Positions 17,260 through 25,455 of a stretch of 37,119 nt of DNA are shown here, piece after piece (within the stretch, counting starts at the first letter, position 1; each line of letters starts with the position of its first letter). The notes under the pieces were generated by a model, which was given only the letters and a program-made list of their open reading frames with translations, had not been told where the DNA came from and made no database searches. The stretch comes from Aquabacterium sp. (GTDB lineage: Bacteria; Pseudomonadota; Gammaproteobacteria; Burkholderiales; Burkholderiaceae_C), in assembly GCF_016195855.1 (NCBI RefSeq), contig NZ_JACPYU010000006.1, forward strand, positions 1 to 37,119, given 5' to 3'. The translations under genes were made by a program, and so were the position numbers.

Positions 17260-18353
17260 GCGAGATCCATGCAGACCTCCAACTGGCCTACCCCGGCTTC
17301 GCGTTGGACGTGTCCTTGCGTTTGCCTGGCCAGGGCGTCAGTGTGCTGCTGGGGCCATCGGGCTGTGGCAAGACCACGGTGTTGCGTGCCTTGGCCGGCC
17401 TGGTGCGTGCACAAGGGCGCGTTGCGCTCAACGGGGATGTCTGGCAGGACGATGTACCTGGCGCGCGGTGGGGCAAGGGGCGTTTCGTGCCGCCCCATCG
17501 GCGCGCGATCGGCTATGTCTTTCAGGAGGCCAGCTTGTTCCCGCACCTGAGCGTGCAGGCCAATCTGGACTATGGCCACCGCCGTGTGCCGCGCGATCAG
17601 CGGCGCATTGGCATGGATGAGGCCGTGGGCCTGCTGGGCATTGGCCACCTGCTGGACCGGCGCCCGCAAGGCTTGTCTGGTGGCGAGCGCCAGCGCGTGG
17701 CCATTGCCCGTGCCTTGTTGACCAGCCCACGCCTCTTGCTGATGGACGAGCCCTTGTCGGCGCTGGACCCGGCACGCAAGGCCGAGGTGCTGCCTTACCT
17801 GGAGCGGCTCAACAACAGCGCGGGCATGCCCATCGTGTACGTGACCCACGCGTTGGACGAGGCCGCCAGGCTGGCCGATCACCTGGTGTTGATGGAGGCC
17901 GGGCGCGTCCAGGGCAGTGGCCCTGCGGTGGACATGTTCGCGCGGCTGGATACGCCCATGAGCACCTGGGATGACGCCGCAGCCTTGCTGCAAGCCTGTA
18001 TCGAGGCGCACGAGCCCGAGTTCGGCTTGAGCCGCCTGCGCGTGGGCAAGCACGCGTTCTGGGTGGGCCACAGCGCCGCGCAAGTGGGGCAGGCGGTCAA
18101 GGTCCGCGTGCTGGCGCGGGATGTGAGCGTCACCTTGAGTGCGGCCAGAGACAGCAGCATCCTCAACATCCTGCCCGCCCGCATCGACGAGATCCGGCCC
18201 GATGGTGCAGACAGTGTCACCTTGCGTTTGAACCTGGCGCCTGATGCCAGCCTGCTGGCCCGCTTGACGCGCCGCTCATGCGAACAGCTTCAGTTGCGTG
18301 TGGGTATGGATGTGTTTGCCCAGGTCAAGGGCGCGGCCTTGCTGGGGGCTTGA
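17256..18353 (+). CDS. modC: Molybdate ABC transporter ATP-binding protein ModC
   Basis: ModC energises molybdate import. The 365 residues contain Walker A GPSGCGKT (33-40), signature 'LSGGERQRVAIARALL', Walker B 'LLLMDEPLSALD', and the H-loop His in 'VTHALDEAARLADH'. A C-terminal mop/TOBE-like domain of about 65 residues starts at 'SSILNILPARIDEI'; in ModC this part can bind molybdate and damp transport. The ATG at 17256 overlaps the modB stop; the frame is open far upstream but that is modB sequence. A 10-bp inverted repeat spans the stop codon. Confidence 0.96.
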   Translation: MSEIHADLQLAYPGFALDVSLRLPGQGVSVLLGPSGCGKTTVLRALAGLVRAQGRVALNGDVWQDDVPGARWGKGRFVPPHRRAIGYVFQEASLFPHLSVQANLDYGHRRVPRDQRRIGMDEAVGLLGIGHLLDRRPQGLSGGERQRVAIARALLTSPRLLLMDEPLSALDPARKAEVLPYLERLNNSAGMPIVYVTHALDEAARLADHLVLMEAGRVQGSGPAVDMFARLDTPMSTWDDAAALLQACIEAHEPEFGLSRLRVGKHAFWVGHSAAQVGQAVKVRVLARDVSVTLSAARDSSILNILPARIDEIRPDGADSVTLRLNLAPDASLLARLTRRSCEQLQLRVGMDVFAQVKGAALLGA

Positions 18354-18367
18354 GGCGAGCCCCCAGC
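18341..18367. terminator. Inverted repeat spanning the modC stop, possible terminator
   Basis: GCTGGGGGCT at 18341-18350 pairs perfectly with 18358-18367; the 7-base loop starts with the modC stop codon. It lies between convergent genes. No T-run follows on either strand, so its strength as an intrinsic terminator is doubtful. Confidence 0.4.
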
Positions 18368-18380
18368 GCTGGTTTGCCAC

Positions 18381-19082
18381 TCAGTTGACGGTAGTGGCCT
18401 CGCGCCGATAACGCAGCATCCGGCCACGGTAGGCTTCGCCGCTGGCCAGGCTGTGGCTCAGGTCCACTTCCTCCAGCGCAAAGCCCTCGCTCGCCATGTT
18501 CTTGTTGAAGGCAGAGCGGTTGCCGCGGTTCGGGTCCACGATCAGCACTTCGGCGTTGGGGCTGGCATGCCGCGCAATGAAACCCGACAACTTGCCGGAC
18601 TCATCGCGCTCGTACAGCACGTCACTGCCGATGATCAGGTCGAAGCGGCCTTGCACGATGGGGTGGCGGTCATGCACGGGCGTACCGGCCGCATCGCCCC
18701 AGTTGCCGTGCCTGTAGGTCAGCGGTGGCAGGTCATTGAGGCCGGTGTTTTCAATCAGGAAGCTCGACGCCAGCGGGTGGCAGTCTGAAGCGGTCACGTC
18801 CACGCCACGGCGGTGCGAAACGAGGCTGGCCAGGGCCAGGCCGCAACCCACTTCCAGGATGCGTTCATTGGCCACCAGCGGGCGCTCGGCCATCCAGGCG
18901 GCCAGTTGCAGGGAGGAGGGCCACAGCAGGCCGAACAGCGGCCATGCCGCGCTGGAGATGCCCATGGCTTCGGCCTCGCCCAGCGGGTCGGCGTACTGCT
19001 GCTTGTCCAGCAAGGAGCGGATGATGAGGCTGTGCGCGCCCTGAATGGCGATGCACTCTTGTTTGGTCTGGTAACCCGGCAT
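18381..19082 (-). CDS. Class I SAM-dependent methyltransferase (protein-lysine methyltransferase-like)
   Basis: The protein has the Rossmann methyltransferase motifs: motif I 'ILEVGCGLALASL', the acidic loop 'VTASDCHP', and 'FDLIIGSDVLYE', close to the motif of the METTL21-like family (Methyltransf_16). I infer methylation of a protein or small molecule; the substrate is unknown. I chose the ATG at 19082 (MPGYQTKQECIAIQG) because this matches how relatives begin; a TTG at 19145 would add 21 Arg-rich residues. No strong ribosome site precedes either. Convergent with modC. Confidence 0.78.
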   Translation of the reverse strand: MPGYQTKQECIAIQGAHSLIIRSLLDKQQYADPLGEAEAMGISSAAWPLFGLLWPSSLQLAAWMAERPLVANERILEVGCGLALASLVSHRRGVDVTASDCHPLASSFLIENTGLNDLPPLTYRHGNWGDAAGTPVHDRHPIVQGRFDLIIGSDVLYERDESGKLSGFIARHASPNAEVLIVDPNRGNRSAFNKNMASEGFALEEVDLSHSLASGEAYRGRMLRYRREATTVN

Positions 19083-19351
19083 GATGCGGCCCGATAGCTG
19101 GTGGCCGCGCCTGATCTGCGGGTGCGGCCGGGTGAGTTGGCGCAATGCGGCGGGCTCATGTTCAGATCGAACGGGACAGCAACCTTGCTGCGAGCAAGGT
19201 CGTCACCGGACCGAAAGGGCACTCACGCGGGGCAGAACGAGATGGACCAGTGTAGCGCAGTGGCATTGGCAAGCTTGTTGCTTGCGAGGACTACACTGCT
19301 TCAATCGCTTGAGTTTCGTGTCAAGCATCACGGCTTGACGCCGAGGTCCCC

Positions 19352-20227
19352 ATGGTTCGCATCGAGTTGTCCATCCTCCTGAGCTACGAGATCAGCTCGC
19401 CAGGGGCTGATTTCGTGTTCAACATCCATGCGGCCCACACGCGCTGTCAGAGCGTGCATACCGAGCAGCTGCGCATCAGCCAGTCCCTGGTGCCGCAGGT
19501 CTTCACCGACGAGGCCACGCACAACCGTTATCTGCGCCTGAGCGCCTTCCCGGGCAACCTGCAGGTCGGCTACCACGCCATCGTGGACCTGCACCACCAC
19601 TTCGCCCAACCTGAAGACGTGGCCGAGATCCCGGTGTCGCGCCTGCCGCCCGAGGTGCTGAGCTACATCTACCCCAGCCGCTATTGCCAGTCAGACCGCC
19701 TGGGTGCGCTGGCCATGGCCGAGTTCGGCAACATGCGCCAGGGTTATGGACGGGTGCTGGCCATTCAGGATTGGGTGCGCCGCCAGGTCAAGTTCAAGCA
19801 GAACACCACCAACTCGAACACCTCGGCCCTGGACACCGTGACCGACCGGGTGGGCGTCTGCCGCGACTTTGCCCACTTGATGATCGCGTTGTGTCGCGCC
19901 CTGAGCATCCCTGCGCGGTTCACAACGGGCATCGACTACGGTGCGGACCCGGCGCTGGGCCCCACGGACTTTCATGCCTATGTGGAGGTCTTCCTGGGCA
20001 ACCGCTGGTACATGTTCGACCCGTCCGGCACGGCGATCCCCATGGGCTTCGTGCGCTTTGGCACGGGCCGTGATGCGGCCGACGTGTCGTTCGCCACCAT
20101 CTTTGGCAGCGTGACCTCGATGGCGCCGAGCATCCAGGTGATGGCACTGACCGATGCCGCCGGGACCTGGGAGTGGCCGCGGCACCGCGTTGAGGCCATC
20201 TCGACGGATGCGGCCCTGTCGCTCTAA
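19352..20227 (+). CDS. Transglutaminase-like cysteine peptidase family protein
   Basis: This 291-residue protein has an N-terminal beta domain of the bacterial transglutaminase type and a C-terminal transglutaminase-like core. The catalytic triad is visible: Cys in 'DRVGVCRDFAHL', His in 'PTDFHAYVEVFL' and Asp in 'WYMFDPSG'. Such proteins act as peptidases or amidases; the substrate is unknown. No signal peptide is seen. The ATG at 19352 is the first reasonable start; a GAGG element lies 7 nt upstream. The stop is 9 bp from the stop of the convergent peptidase gene. Confidence 0.85.
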   Translation: MVRIELSILLSYEISSPGADFVFNIHAAHTRCQSVHTEQLRISQSLVPQVFTDEATHNRYLRLSAFPGNLQVGYHAIVDLHHHFAQPEDVAEIPVSRLPPEVLSYIYPSRYCQSDRLGALAMAEFGNMRQGYGRVLAIQDWVRRQVKFKQNTTNSNTSALDTVTDRVGVCRDFAHLMIALCRALSIPARFTTGIDYGADPALGPTDFHAYVEVFLGNRWYMFDPSGTAIPMGFVRFGTGRDAADVSFATIFGSVTSMAPSIQVMALTDAAGTWEWPRHRVEAISTDAALSL

Positions 20228-20236
20228 GTGGGGCGC

Positions 20237-21730
20237 TCAGTTCACCACTTTCACTGCCTGGCCGATCTTGGGCTCATCACCGCCGTTGTAGACACCGTTG
20301 AGCAGGCGCAGTTGCGCCTCGGCGTGCGTGCTCAGTGGTGAGCTGCGCGCCAGTTCGGCAAAGCCACCGCGTGGGTAGGGCACGGTCTTGAGGGCCCAGG
20401 GGCGCGCGGCGCTGCGGTCTGCCGCGGTCAGCGCACGGAAGGACGATTCGGCCTCCGCGATCTGCGTGGCGGCGCCTTGCAAGGCCTTCGCGTCGCGCGC
20501 AGCGTACTGCAGCAGGTAGTTGCGCTTGCCCGGGCCACTGACCAGGGTCAGGCGCACGCCCTTGTTCTGTCCTTGGGCATTGCGCACCGTGCCTTCAAAG
20601 TGCGTGGCGCTCAGCCCGCTGACGGTGCGGTGTTCTGTTTGTCCGTCCACAGGCTTGATGAGGTTGCGGATCACCTCTTCATGGCTCTGGCCCGCTTGCG
20701 GGGGCACCAGCTTCACGATCAGCCCTGCATCACCTGCGCTGTTGACCAGGGTGATGGCGTCCGCCGCATTGATCACGCGCCAGCCCACGGGCGCCGTCAG
20801 GGCGATGCCCAGGTCTTCGTGATAGAAGTTCCGCCCACGCGTCACGCCCTGGGCCCGCGTCTCGCCAAAGGCCATGCCCGCGGTGGCCTGCAGATAGCGC
20901 GCGTGGCCATCGTCGACATAGTGGCCAACATAGGCTGCGGCAATGCCCTTGATGTCGGCCAGGCGCTTGTCATTGCTGGGGTGTGACGCGAGCCAGCTGG
21001 CGCCCGATGGCGCGCTGCGGCCCTCGGCCTTGGCCGTGTCGATGGCGAACTGCTCCTGGCTCTTGAGCACCTGGATCACGTCGACCATGTTCTGCGGGTT
21101 GTACTGGTTGCGGGCCAGGTACTCGGCGCCCAACTGGTCGGCCTGGGATTCCTGCTCGCGGCTGTACGAGGCGATGTAACCCGCTGCGGCCGTTTGCGAC
21201 ACCTGGCTGGCGATGTCCTGTGCGCCACTCATGCCCTTGGCTTCCAGCACGGCGCCCAGCACCGTGGCGGCCAGCACGCCCAGGCCGGCCGTCTGCTGCT
21301 GCGTGGCGCGCTGTGCACCATGTCGGGCCGTCACGTGGCCAATCTCGTGTCCGATCACGCCGGCGAGTTCCGCTTCGTTGTTCAGGTAGGCCATGATGCC
21401 GCGCGTGATGTAGACATAACCACCTGGCAGCGCAAAGGCGTTGATCTCGGTGCTGTCCAGCACGGTGAAGGTCCAGGTGAGCTGGGCGCGGTGGGACTGG
21501 CTGGCCAGCTTCTGGCCGACCTCGTTCACATAGGCCTGCAGGCGTGGGTTGTCGTAGGCGCCGTATTGCTTCATCACCTCCTGGTGGGCCTTCTGGCCCT
21601 GGGCCAGCTCGGCGGGCTCGTCCATCACCGTGCGCTCGAGCTGGCCGGTGACGGGGTTGACCATTTCGGTGCCGCAGGCGGTCAGCAAAGAGGAGGCGAT
21701 CAGCAGCGGCAGGGCGCGATGCGTGCGCAT
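20237..21730 (-). CDS. M48 family zinc metallopeptidase, lipoprotein
   Basis: The 497-residue protein starts with a lipoprotein signal (lipobox Leu-Thr-Ala-Cys19), so it should be anchored in a membrane facing the periplasm. The M48 core has HEIGH (128-132) in 'AGVIGHEIGHVTARHGAQRA' and the third zinc ligand in 'SREQESQADQLGAEYLA'. A C-terminal domain of about 200 residues ends in 'PKIGQAVKVVN'. Relatives such as BepA/LoiP take part in outer-membrane protein quality control. I chose the ATG at 21730 to give the lipoprotein signal; an upstream in-frame start at 21829 would bury it. Confidence 0.88.
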   Translation of the reverse strand: MRTHRALPLLIASSLLTACGTEMVNPVTGQLERTVMDEPAELAQGQKAHQEVMKQYGAYDNPRLQAYVNEVGQKLASQSHRAQLTWTFTVLDSTEINAFALPGGYVYITRGIMAYLNNEAELAGVIGHEIGHVTARHGAQRATQQQTAGLGVLAATVLGAVLEAKGMSGAQDIASQVSQTAAAGYIASYSREQESQADQLGAEYLARNQYNPQNMVDVIQVLKSQEQFAIDTAKAEGRSAPSGASWLASHPSNDKRLADIKGIAAAYVGHYVDDGHARYLQATAGMAFGETRAQGVTRGRNFYHEDLGIALTAPVGWRVINAADAITLVNSAGDAGLIVKLVPPQAGQSHEEVIRNLIKPVDGQTEHRTVSGLSATHFEGTVRNAQGQNKGVRLTLVSGPGKRNYLLQYAARDAKALQGAATQIAEAESSFRALTAADRSAARPWALKTVPYPRGGFAELARSSPLSTHAEAQLRLLNGVYNGGDEPKIGQAVKVVN

Positions 21731-21962
21731 GAGGGCTCCAGGTGGCGGTTGGGGGGCGTGTGTGCCGCAAGCGTACCGCAAGCTGCTGGCCGTGACTTCG
21801 TTCGCGAAATCGCACGCCTTTTGCGCCACAGGGGTGGTCCAAATGGTGGTTTCGCCTACAAGGCCTGGCCAGCGCCCCGATAAGATGGATTGGATGCCCG
21901 GGCTTGCGGGCCCGGCTGTGGCGTGGCGCCACGGCGGGTAGCGAACCGGCTGGAGATGGTAT

Positions 21963-23192
21963 TTGGAGCTGGATGTTTCTTCACCGCAGGATCAGGGCCT
22001 GGTTGACCAGACCCTGCGTCAAGGCTTCCGGGGGCTGCGCTTCCCGGCTGCGCTGGAGCGGGCGTTTGTCATTCAACATGCCGACGAGCGCACGTTCAAG
22101 CTCATCGTGGCGGGGCTGTACTCCCTCCTCGTTTTTGGCGGCATCTTGCTGGCCGACTACCTGATGATGCCCAAGGAGCTGCCGCTGGCCATCACCATGC
22201 GCGTTGGCGTGTACGCACCCGTGGTGCTTGTCCTGCTCAAGGTGCTGCATCGATTGAGCCTGCCTCAGCTCAACGAATGGATGGTGGTGCTGGTCGGCCT
22301 GTTTGCATCCGGGATCATGGTTTTCTTGTCGGCCACGTCGGCCGAGCCTTTGGCCTATGTGAAGCTGGTCGAGCTGATCATCGTCGTCATCTACGTGGCC
22401 GTGTTCGCACGTTTCTGGCCCATGGTGGTCTTGTCTGCCCTGGTGATGGTGATCCACCTGGTGGCCATGTCTGCTGCGCACGACGTGATCGGCACGGTCA
22501 AGATCAGCTCCTTCCTGTTGCTGGCCACCACCATGATGTTTGCGCTCTACGGCACCTACAAGCGCGAGCACAACGACAGGCTGGCTTTTTTGCTGGATCT
22601 GCGCGAGCAGGCTTTGCGGCTGACCTTGCAGGAGGCCAATGCGCGGCTGGACACCATGGCCCGCACCGATGCACTCACGGGGGTGCCCAATCGCCGCTTT
22701 TTTGATGAGTTTCTGGCACAGGCCTGGTCGCGTGCGGCAACCCTGGGCCAGCCTTTGTCCCTGCTGCTGATCGACGTGGACCACTTCAAGGCCTTCAACG
22801 ACCGCTATGGCCACCAGGCCGGCGACCGTTGCCTGTGCGTGGTGGCCGAGGCCATTGCGTCGTGCTTGCGCCGCCCGGTGGATGTGCTGGCACGCTGGGG
22901 TGGTGAAGAGTTCGTGGTGGTGCTTGCCGAAGCCGATACCGAAGCCGCTGCAGAGGTGGCACAACGCGTGCGCCAGGCGGTGCAGGACTGCGCCTTGCCC
23001 CATGTGGCCTCGGTGACCGCGCGCGTGGTCACGGTCAGTGTGGGGGTGGCCACGGCATGGCCTGCAGCACAGGGCAGTCAGGCTGACCTGTTGCAGCGGA
23101 CTGATACGGCGCTCTACCAGGCCAAGGCCACTGGCCGCAACCGCTTTTGCGCTGACGAGGCCGTCGCGCAGAAGGTGGGGGCGCTTGCATGA
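21963..23192 (+). CDS. Membrane-bound diguanylate cyclase (GGDEF), with I-site
   Basis: This 409-residue protein has about five to six membrane helices (roughly residues 46-200), a short helical linker and a GGDEF domain (about 235-395). The active site is GGEEF at 313-317 and the metal/GTP segment is 'LLIDVDHFKAFNDRYGH'. Arg304-x2-Asp307, five residues before GGEEF, is a canonical allosteric I-site, so product feedback is likely. It should make c-di-GMP from GTP. The start is a TTG at 21963 with GGAG 7 nt upstream; no upstream in-frame ATG exists. The stop overlaps the next cyclase gene. Confidence 0.88.
   Translation: MELDVSSPQDQGLVDQTLRQGFRGLRFPAALERAFVIQHADERTFKLIVAGLYSLLVFGGILLADYLMMPKELPLAITMRVGVYAPVVLVLLKVLHRLSLPQLNEWMVVLVGLFASGIMVFLSATSAEPLAYVKLVELIIVVIYVAVFARFWPMVVLSALVMVIHLVAMSAAHDVIGTVKISSFLLLATTMMFALYGTYKREHNDRLAFLLDLREQALRLTLQEANARLDTMARTDALTGVPNRRFFDEFLAQAWSRAATLGQPLSLLLIDVDHFKAFNDRYGHQAGDRCLCVVAEAIASCLRRPVDVLARWGGEEFVVVLAEADTEAAAEVAQRVRQAVQDCALPHVASVTARVVTVSVGVATAWPAAQGSQADLLQRTDTALYQAKATGRNRFCADEAVAQKVGALA
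22762..22815 (+). repeat. Copy 1 of a 54-bp near-identical segment in the tandem cyclase genes
   Basis: This segment encodes the 'LLIDVDHFKAFNDRYGH' region and matches 24021-24074 at 53 of 54 positions, with 40 bp identical in a row (22776-22815 with 24035-24074). The flanks are much more diverged. Confidence 0.85.
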
Positions 23193-24439
23193 TCCACACC
23201 CGGCCTGTTGACATGGGCGTGGCCTGGCTGGCTCTGCGGGGCCAGTACGCGCGCGGGTTGCGCTTCACACCTGAGCTGGAGGCCCGCTACATGCAGGCCA
23301 GCGCCCCCGAGCGGCTGCAGCATCTGCTGGTGTCCGGCCTGGTGGCGGTGGTGCTGTGCAACCTGTTTCTGATCTCCGACTGGTACATGGTGCCCGACGT
23401 GTTCCACCTGTCCGTGATCCTGCGCCTGGGCGTGTTGACGCCGGTGGTGCTGGTGCTGGTGGCGGTGGGCTTCTTCACCCGGCGCTGGTGGTTGGCTAAC
23501 TTGCCACCCTGGACCATGGAGTTCATCGCCATGGCGGGCACCATGTTGACCTCAACCTGCCTGGGCATCGTGATGCTGAGCACGCAGAGCCCGCACGTCG
23601 TGAGTTACCGTGCGGGCCTGATCCCGGTTCTGGTTTTTGGCAACCTCGTTCAGCGCCTGCGCTTCAGGTATGCCCTGGCTTCTTCCTTGTTCACGATGCT
23701 GGTGTATGCCTGCAGCGTGGTGAGCCGCCAGGGGCAGGCCAACCCCTACACAATCATCGAGGGCCCCATGGGCCTGCTGGTCGTGGTGGTGGCGCTTTAC
23801 ACGCTGATCTCGGCCTTCAACCTGGAGCTGGACGAGCGCCAGCGCTTCTTGCAGACTGAGCGCACCCAGTCCTTGCGGCAGCAGCAGGAGCAGACCAACC
23901 GGGAGCTGGAGGACATATCGAATGTGGACCCCTTGACCGGCCTGGCCAACCGGCGCCGTTTCGATGACTTCCTGGATGGTCTGTTGCGCGATCCGGCCTT
24001 TGCTGGCCGTGGTGCGGCCTTGCTGCTGATCGATGTGGACCACTTCAAGGCCTTCAACGACCGCTATGGCCACCCCTCCGGGGACCAGTGCCTGCGGCAC
24101 ATCGCGCAGTCGCTCAAAGAGGCCTTGCCGCAGCCCGATGGCCTGCTGTCGCGCTGGGGGGGCGAAGAGTTCGCGATCGTCTTGCCCGGTGTGGTGCCCG
24201 CGCAGGCCATGCAGGCTGCCAATGCCGTGCGCCAGGCCGTGCAGGCCCTGGCCATGCGCCATGAAGCATCAACCACGTCTGACCATGTCACGATCAGCGT
24301 GGGGGTGGCGATGCTGGGCTCAAACGACCATGGTGATGCGCTCAAGCAGGCCTTGTCGCAGGCCGACCAGGCGCTCTACCGGTCCAAGCAGGATGGGCGC
24401 AACCGTTGCACCCTGGCTGGCAGCAGCCACGCCGCCTGA
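23189..24439 (+). CDS. Membrane-bound diguanylate cyclase (GGDEF), I-site missing
   Basis: This 416-residue paralogue of the preceding gene has about six membrane helices (45-210), a coiled linker ('QTERTQSLRQQQEQTNREL') and a GGDEF domain with GGEEF at 324-328. The I-site position (315-318) reads Gln-Pro-Asp-Gly, not Arg-x2-Asp, so product inhibition through the primary I-site is not expected. The ATG at 23189 overlaps the upstream stop (ATGA), so the pair is co-translated. Catalytic residues look intact. Confidence 0.88.
   Translation: MIHTRPVDMGVAWLALRGQYARGLRFTPELEARYMQASAPERLQHLLVSGLVAVVLCNLFLISDWYMVPDVFHLSVILRLGVLTPVVLVLVAVGFFTRRWWLANLPPWTMEFIAMAGTMLTSTCLGIVMLSTQSPHVVSYRAGLIPVLVFGNLVQRLRFRYALASSLFTMLVYACSVVSRQGQANPYTIIEGPMGLLVVVVALYTLISAFNLELDERQRFLQTERTQSLRQQQEQTNRELEDISNVDPLTGLANRRRFDDFLDGLLRDPAFAGRGAALLLIDVDHFKAFNDRYGHPSGDQCLRHIAQSLKEALPQPDGLLSRWGGEEFAIVLPGVVPAQAMQAANAVRQAVQALAMRHEASTTSDHVTISVGVAMLGSNDHGDALKQALSQADQALYRSKQDGRNRCTLAGSSHAA
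24021..24074 (+). repeat. Copy 2 of the 54-bp near-identical segment
   Basis: Partner of 22762-22815; the single difference is T for C at 24034, a synonymous third position. Confidence 0.85.
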
Positions 24440-24442
24440 TCT

Positions 24443-25015
24443 TCAGTTCAGCACCCGCTCAATGCGGCGGTCTGGCGTCAGCCACATCAGTGCCACGGCC
24501 ACGTACAAGGCCTGGGCGATCCACTGGTTGTAGAAGGCCAGCGGAATGGCCGCAGCGTAGATCACCACCGAGATGACGCCTTTCGCATCCCGCCCGATGG
24601 CCTTGGCCAGCAGGGAATCCTGGCCTTCGGTGTTGATGATGGCGTGCGCCAGGATCCAGTAGGCCACGCCAGCCATCAGCAGCACGCCGCCGTACAAGGC
24701 CGTGGGCAGGGCGGCGAAATGGTTCTCGCCCATCCAGCCCGTGACGAAGGGCAGCAGGGACAGCCAGAACAGCAGGTGCAGGTTGGCCCACAACACGCCG
24801 CCGCTGACCTTGTGCGTGGCGTGCAGCATGTGGTGGTGGTTGTTCCAGTAGATGCCCACGTAGATGAAGCTCAGCACATAGCTGAAGAACACGGGCAGCA
24901 GGGGCTTCAAGGTGGCCAGGCTTTCGCCGTGCGGCACTTTCAGCTCCAGCACCATGATGGTGATGATGATGGCGAGCACACCATCGCTGAAGGCTTCGAG
25001 TCGGGTCTTGTGCAT
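24443..25015 (-). CDS. TMEM175-family (DUF1211) membrane protein, putative potassium channel
   Basis: The 190-residue protein has about six membrane helices and the family signature 'RLEAFSDGVLAIIITIMVLELKVP', whose Phe-Ser-Asp motif lines the pore in bacterial TMEM175 channels. The stretch 'SYVLSFIYVGIYWNNHHHML' is also typical. Such proteins conduct K+ across the inner membrane. The ATG at 25015 gives the normal family start. The 3' end lies 3 bp from the convergent cyclase gene. Confidence 0.87.
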   Translation of the reverse strand: MHKTRLEAFSDGVLAIIITIMVLELKVPHGESLATLKPLLPVFFSYVLSFIYVGIYWNNHHHMLHATHKVSGGVLWANLHLLFWLSLLPFVTGWMGENHFAALPTALYGGVLLMAGVAYWILAHAIINTEGQDSLLAKAIGRDAKGVISVVIYAAAIPLAFYNQWIAQALYVAVALMWLTPDRRIERVLN

Positions 25016-25086
25016 GCGCGTGCGTCCTGGCCGGGTGGGAGTCCGGCCAGTTTAGCGGCGCAGGGCATATGGCGGCTCGGTGCGGT

Positions 25087-25455
25087 TCAGTTTGCCGTCG
25101 GCGCTGCGGGCAAAGCGGCGTCGCAATGCCTGATGTTGATGCGGATGCGCTGGCCAACCGCGACATGCATGTCCGGGGTAGTGGGTACGACCATGGTGTG
25201 CCGCAGGTTCGGGTTGCCGCCGAAGGCATAGCTGGCCAGCACGTAGGGGCCGCTGGTGGCGGCGGTGTGGCCAGACGGGCGGCAGTCCCGGTAGGCCGAT
25301 CGAACGGGCGCTTGCGCGTCCACGATGGCTTCGACGCGTGCGCGGCGCCAGCCTTGCGCGTAGCCCTCTGTCTGGTCGGTCATGGCGGCGCCGCAACCCG
25401 ACATCAAGGGGCTTGCCAGCAGGGCCAGGCCCCAGCGCACCAGATCACTCATCAT
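25087..25455 (-). CDS. Small putative lipoprotein at the end of the RND efflux operon
   Basis: I do not recognise this protein of about 122 residues. A hydrophobic N-terminus (LVRWGLALLASPLMSGCG) ends in a lipobox-like Met-Ser-Gly-Cys, so a lipoprotein is likely. Two more cysteines ('RDCRPSG' and 'IRHCDAA') could form a disulfide. The start is ATG at 25455 or 25452, preceded by GGGAG; it overlaps the end of the TolC-like gene by 11 nt, so it belongs to that operon. Its role in efflux is inferred from position only. Confidence 0.65.
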   Translation of the reverse strand: MMSDLVRWGLALLASPLMSGCGAAMTDQTEGYAQGWRRARVEAIVDAQAPVRSAYRDCRPSGHTAATSGPYVLASYAFGGNPNLRHTMVVPTTPDMHVAVGQRIRINIRHCDAALPAAPTAN

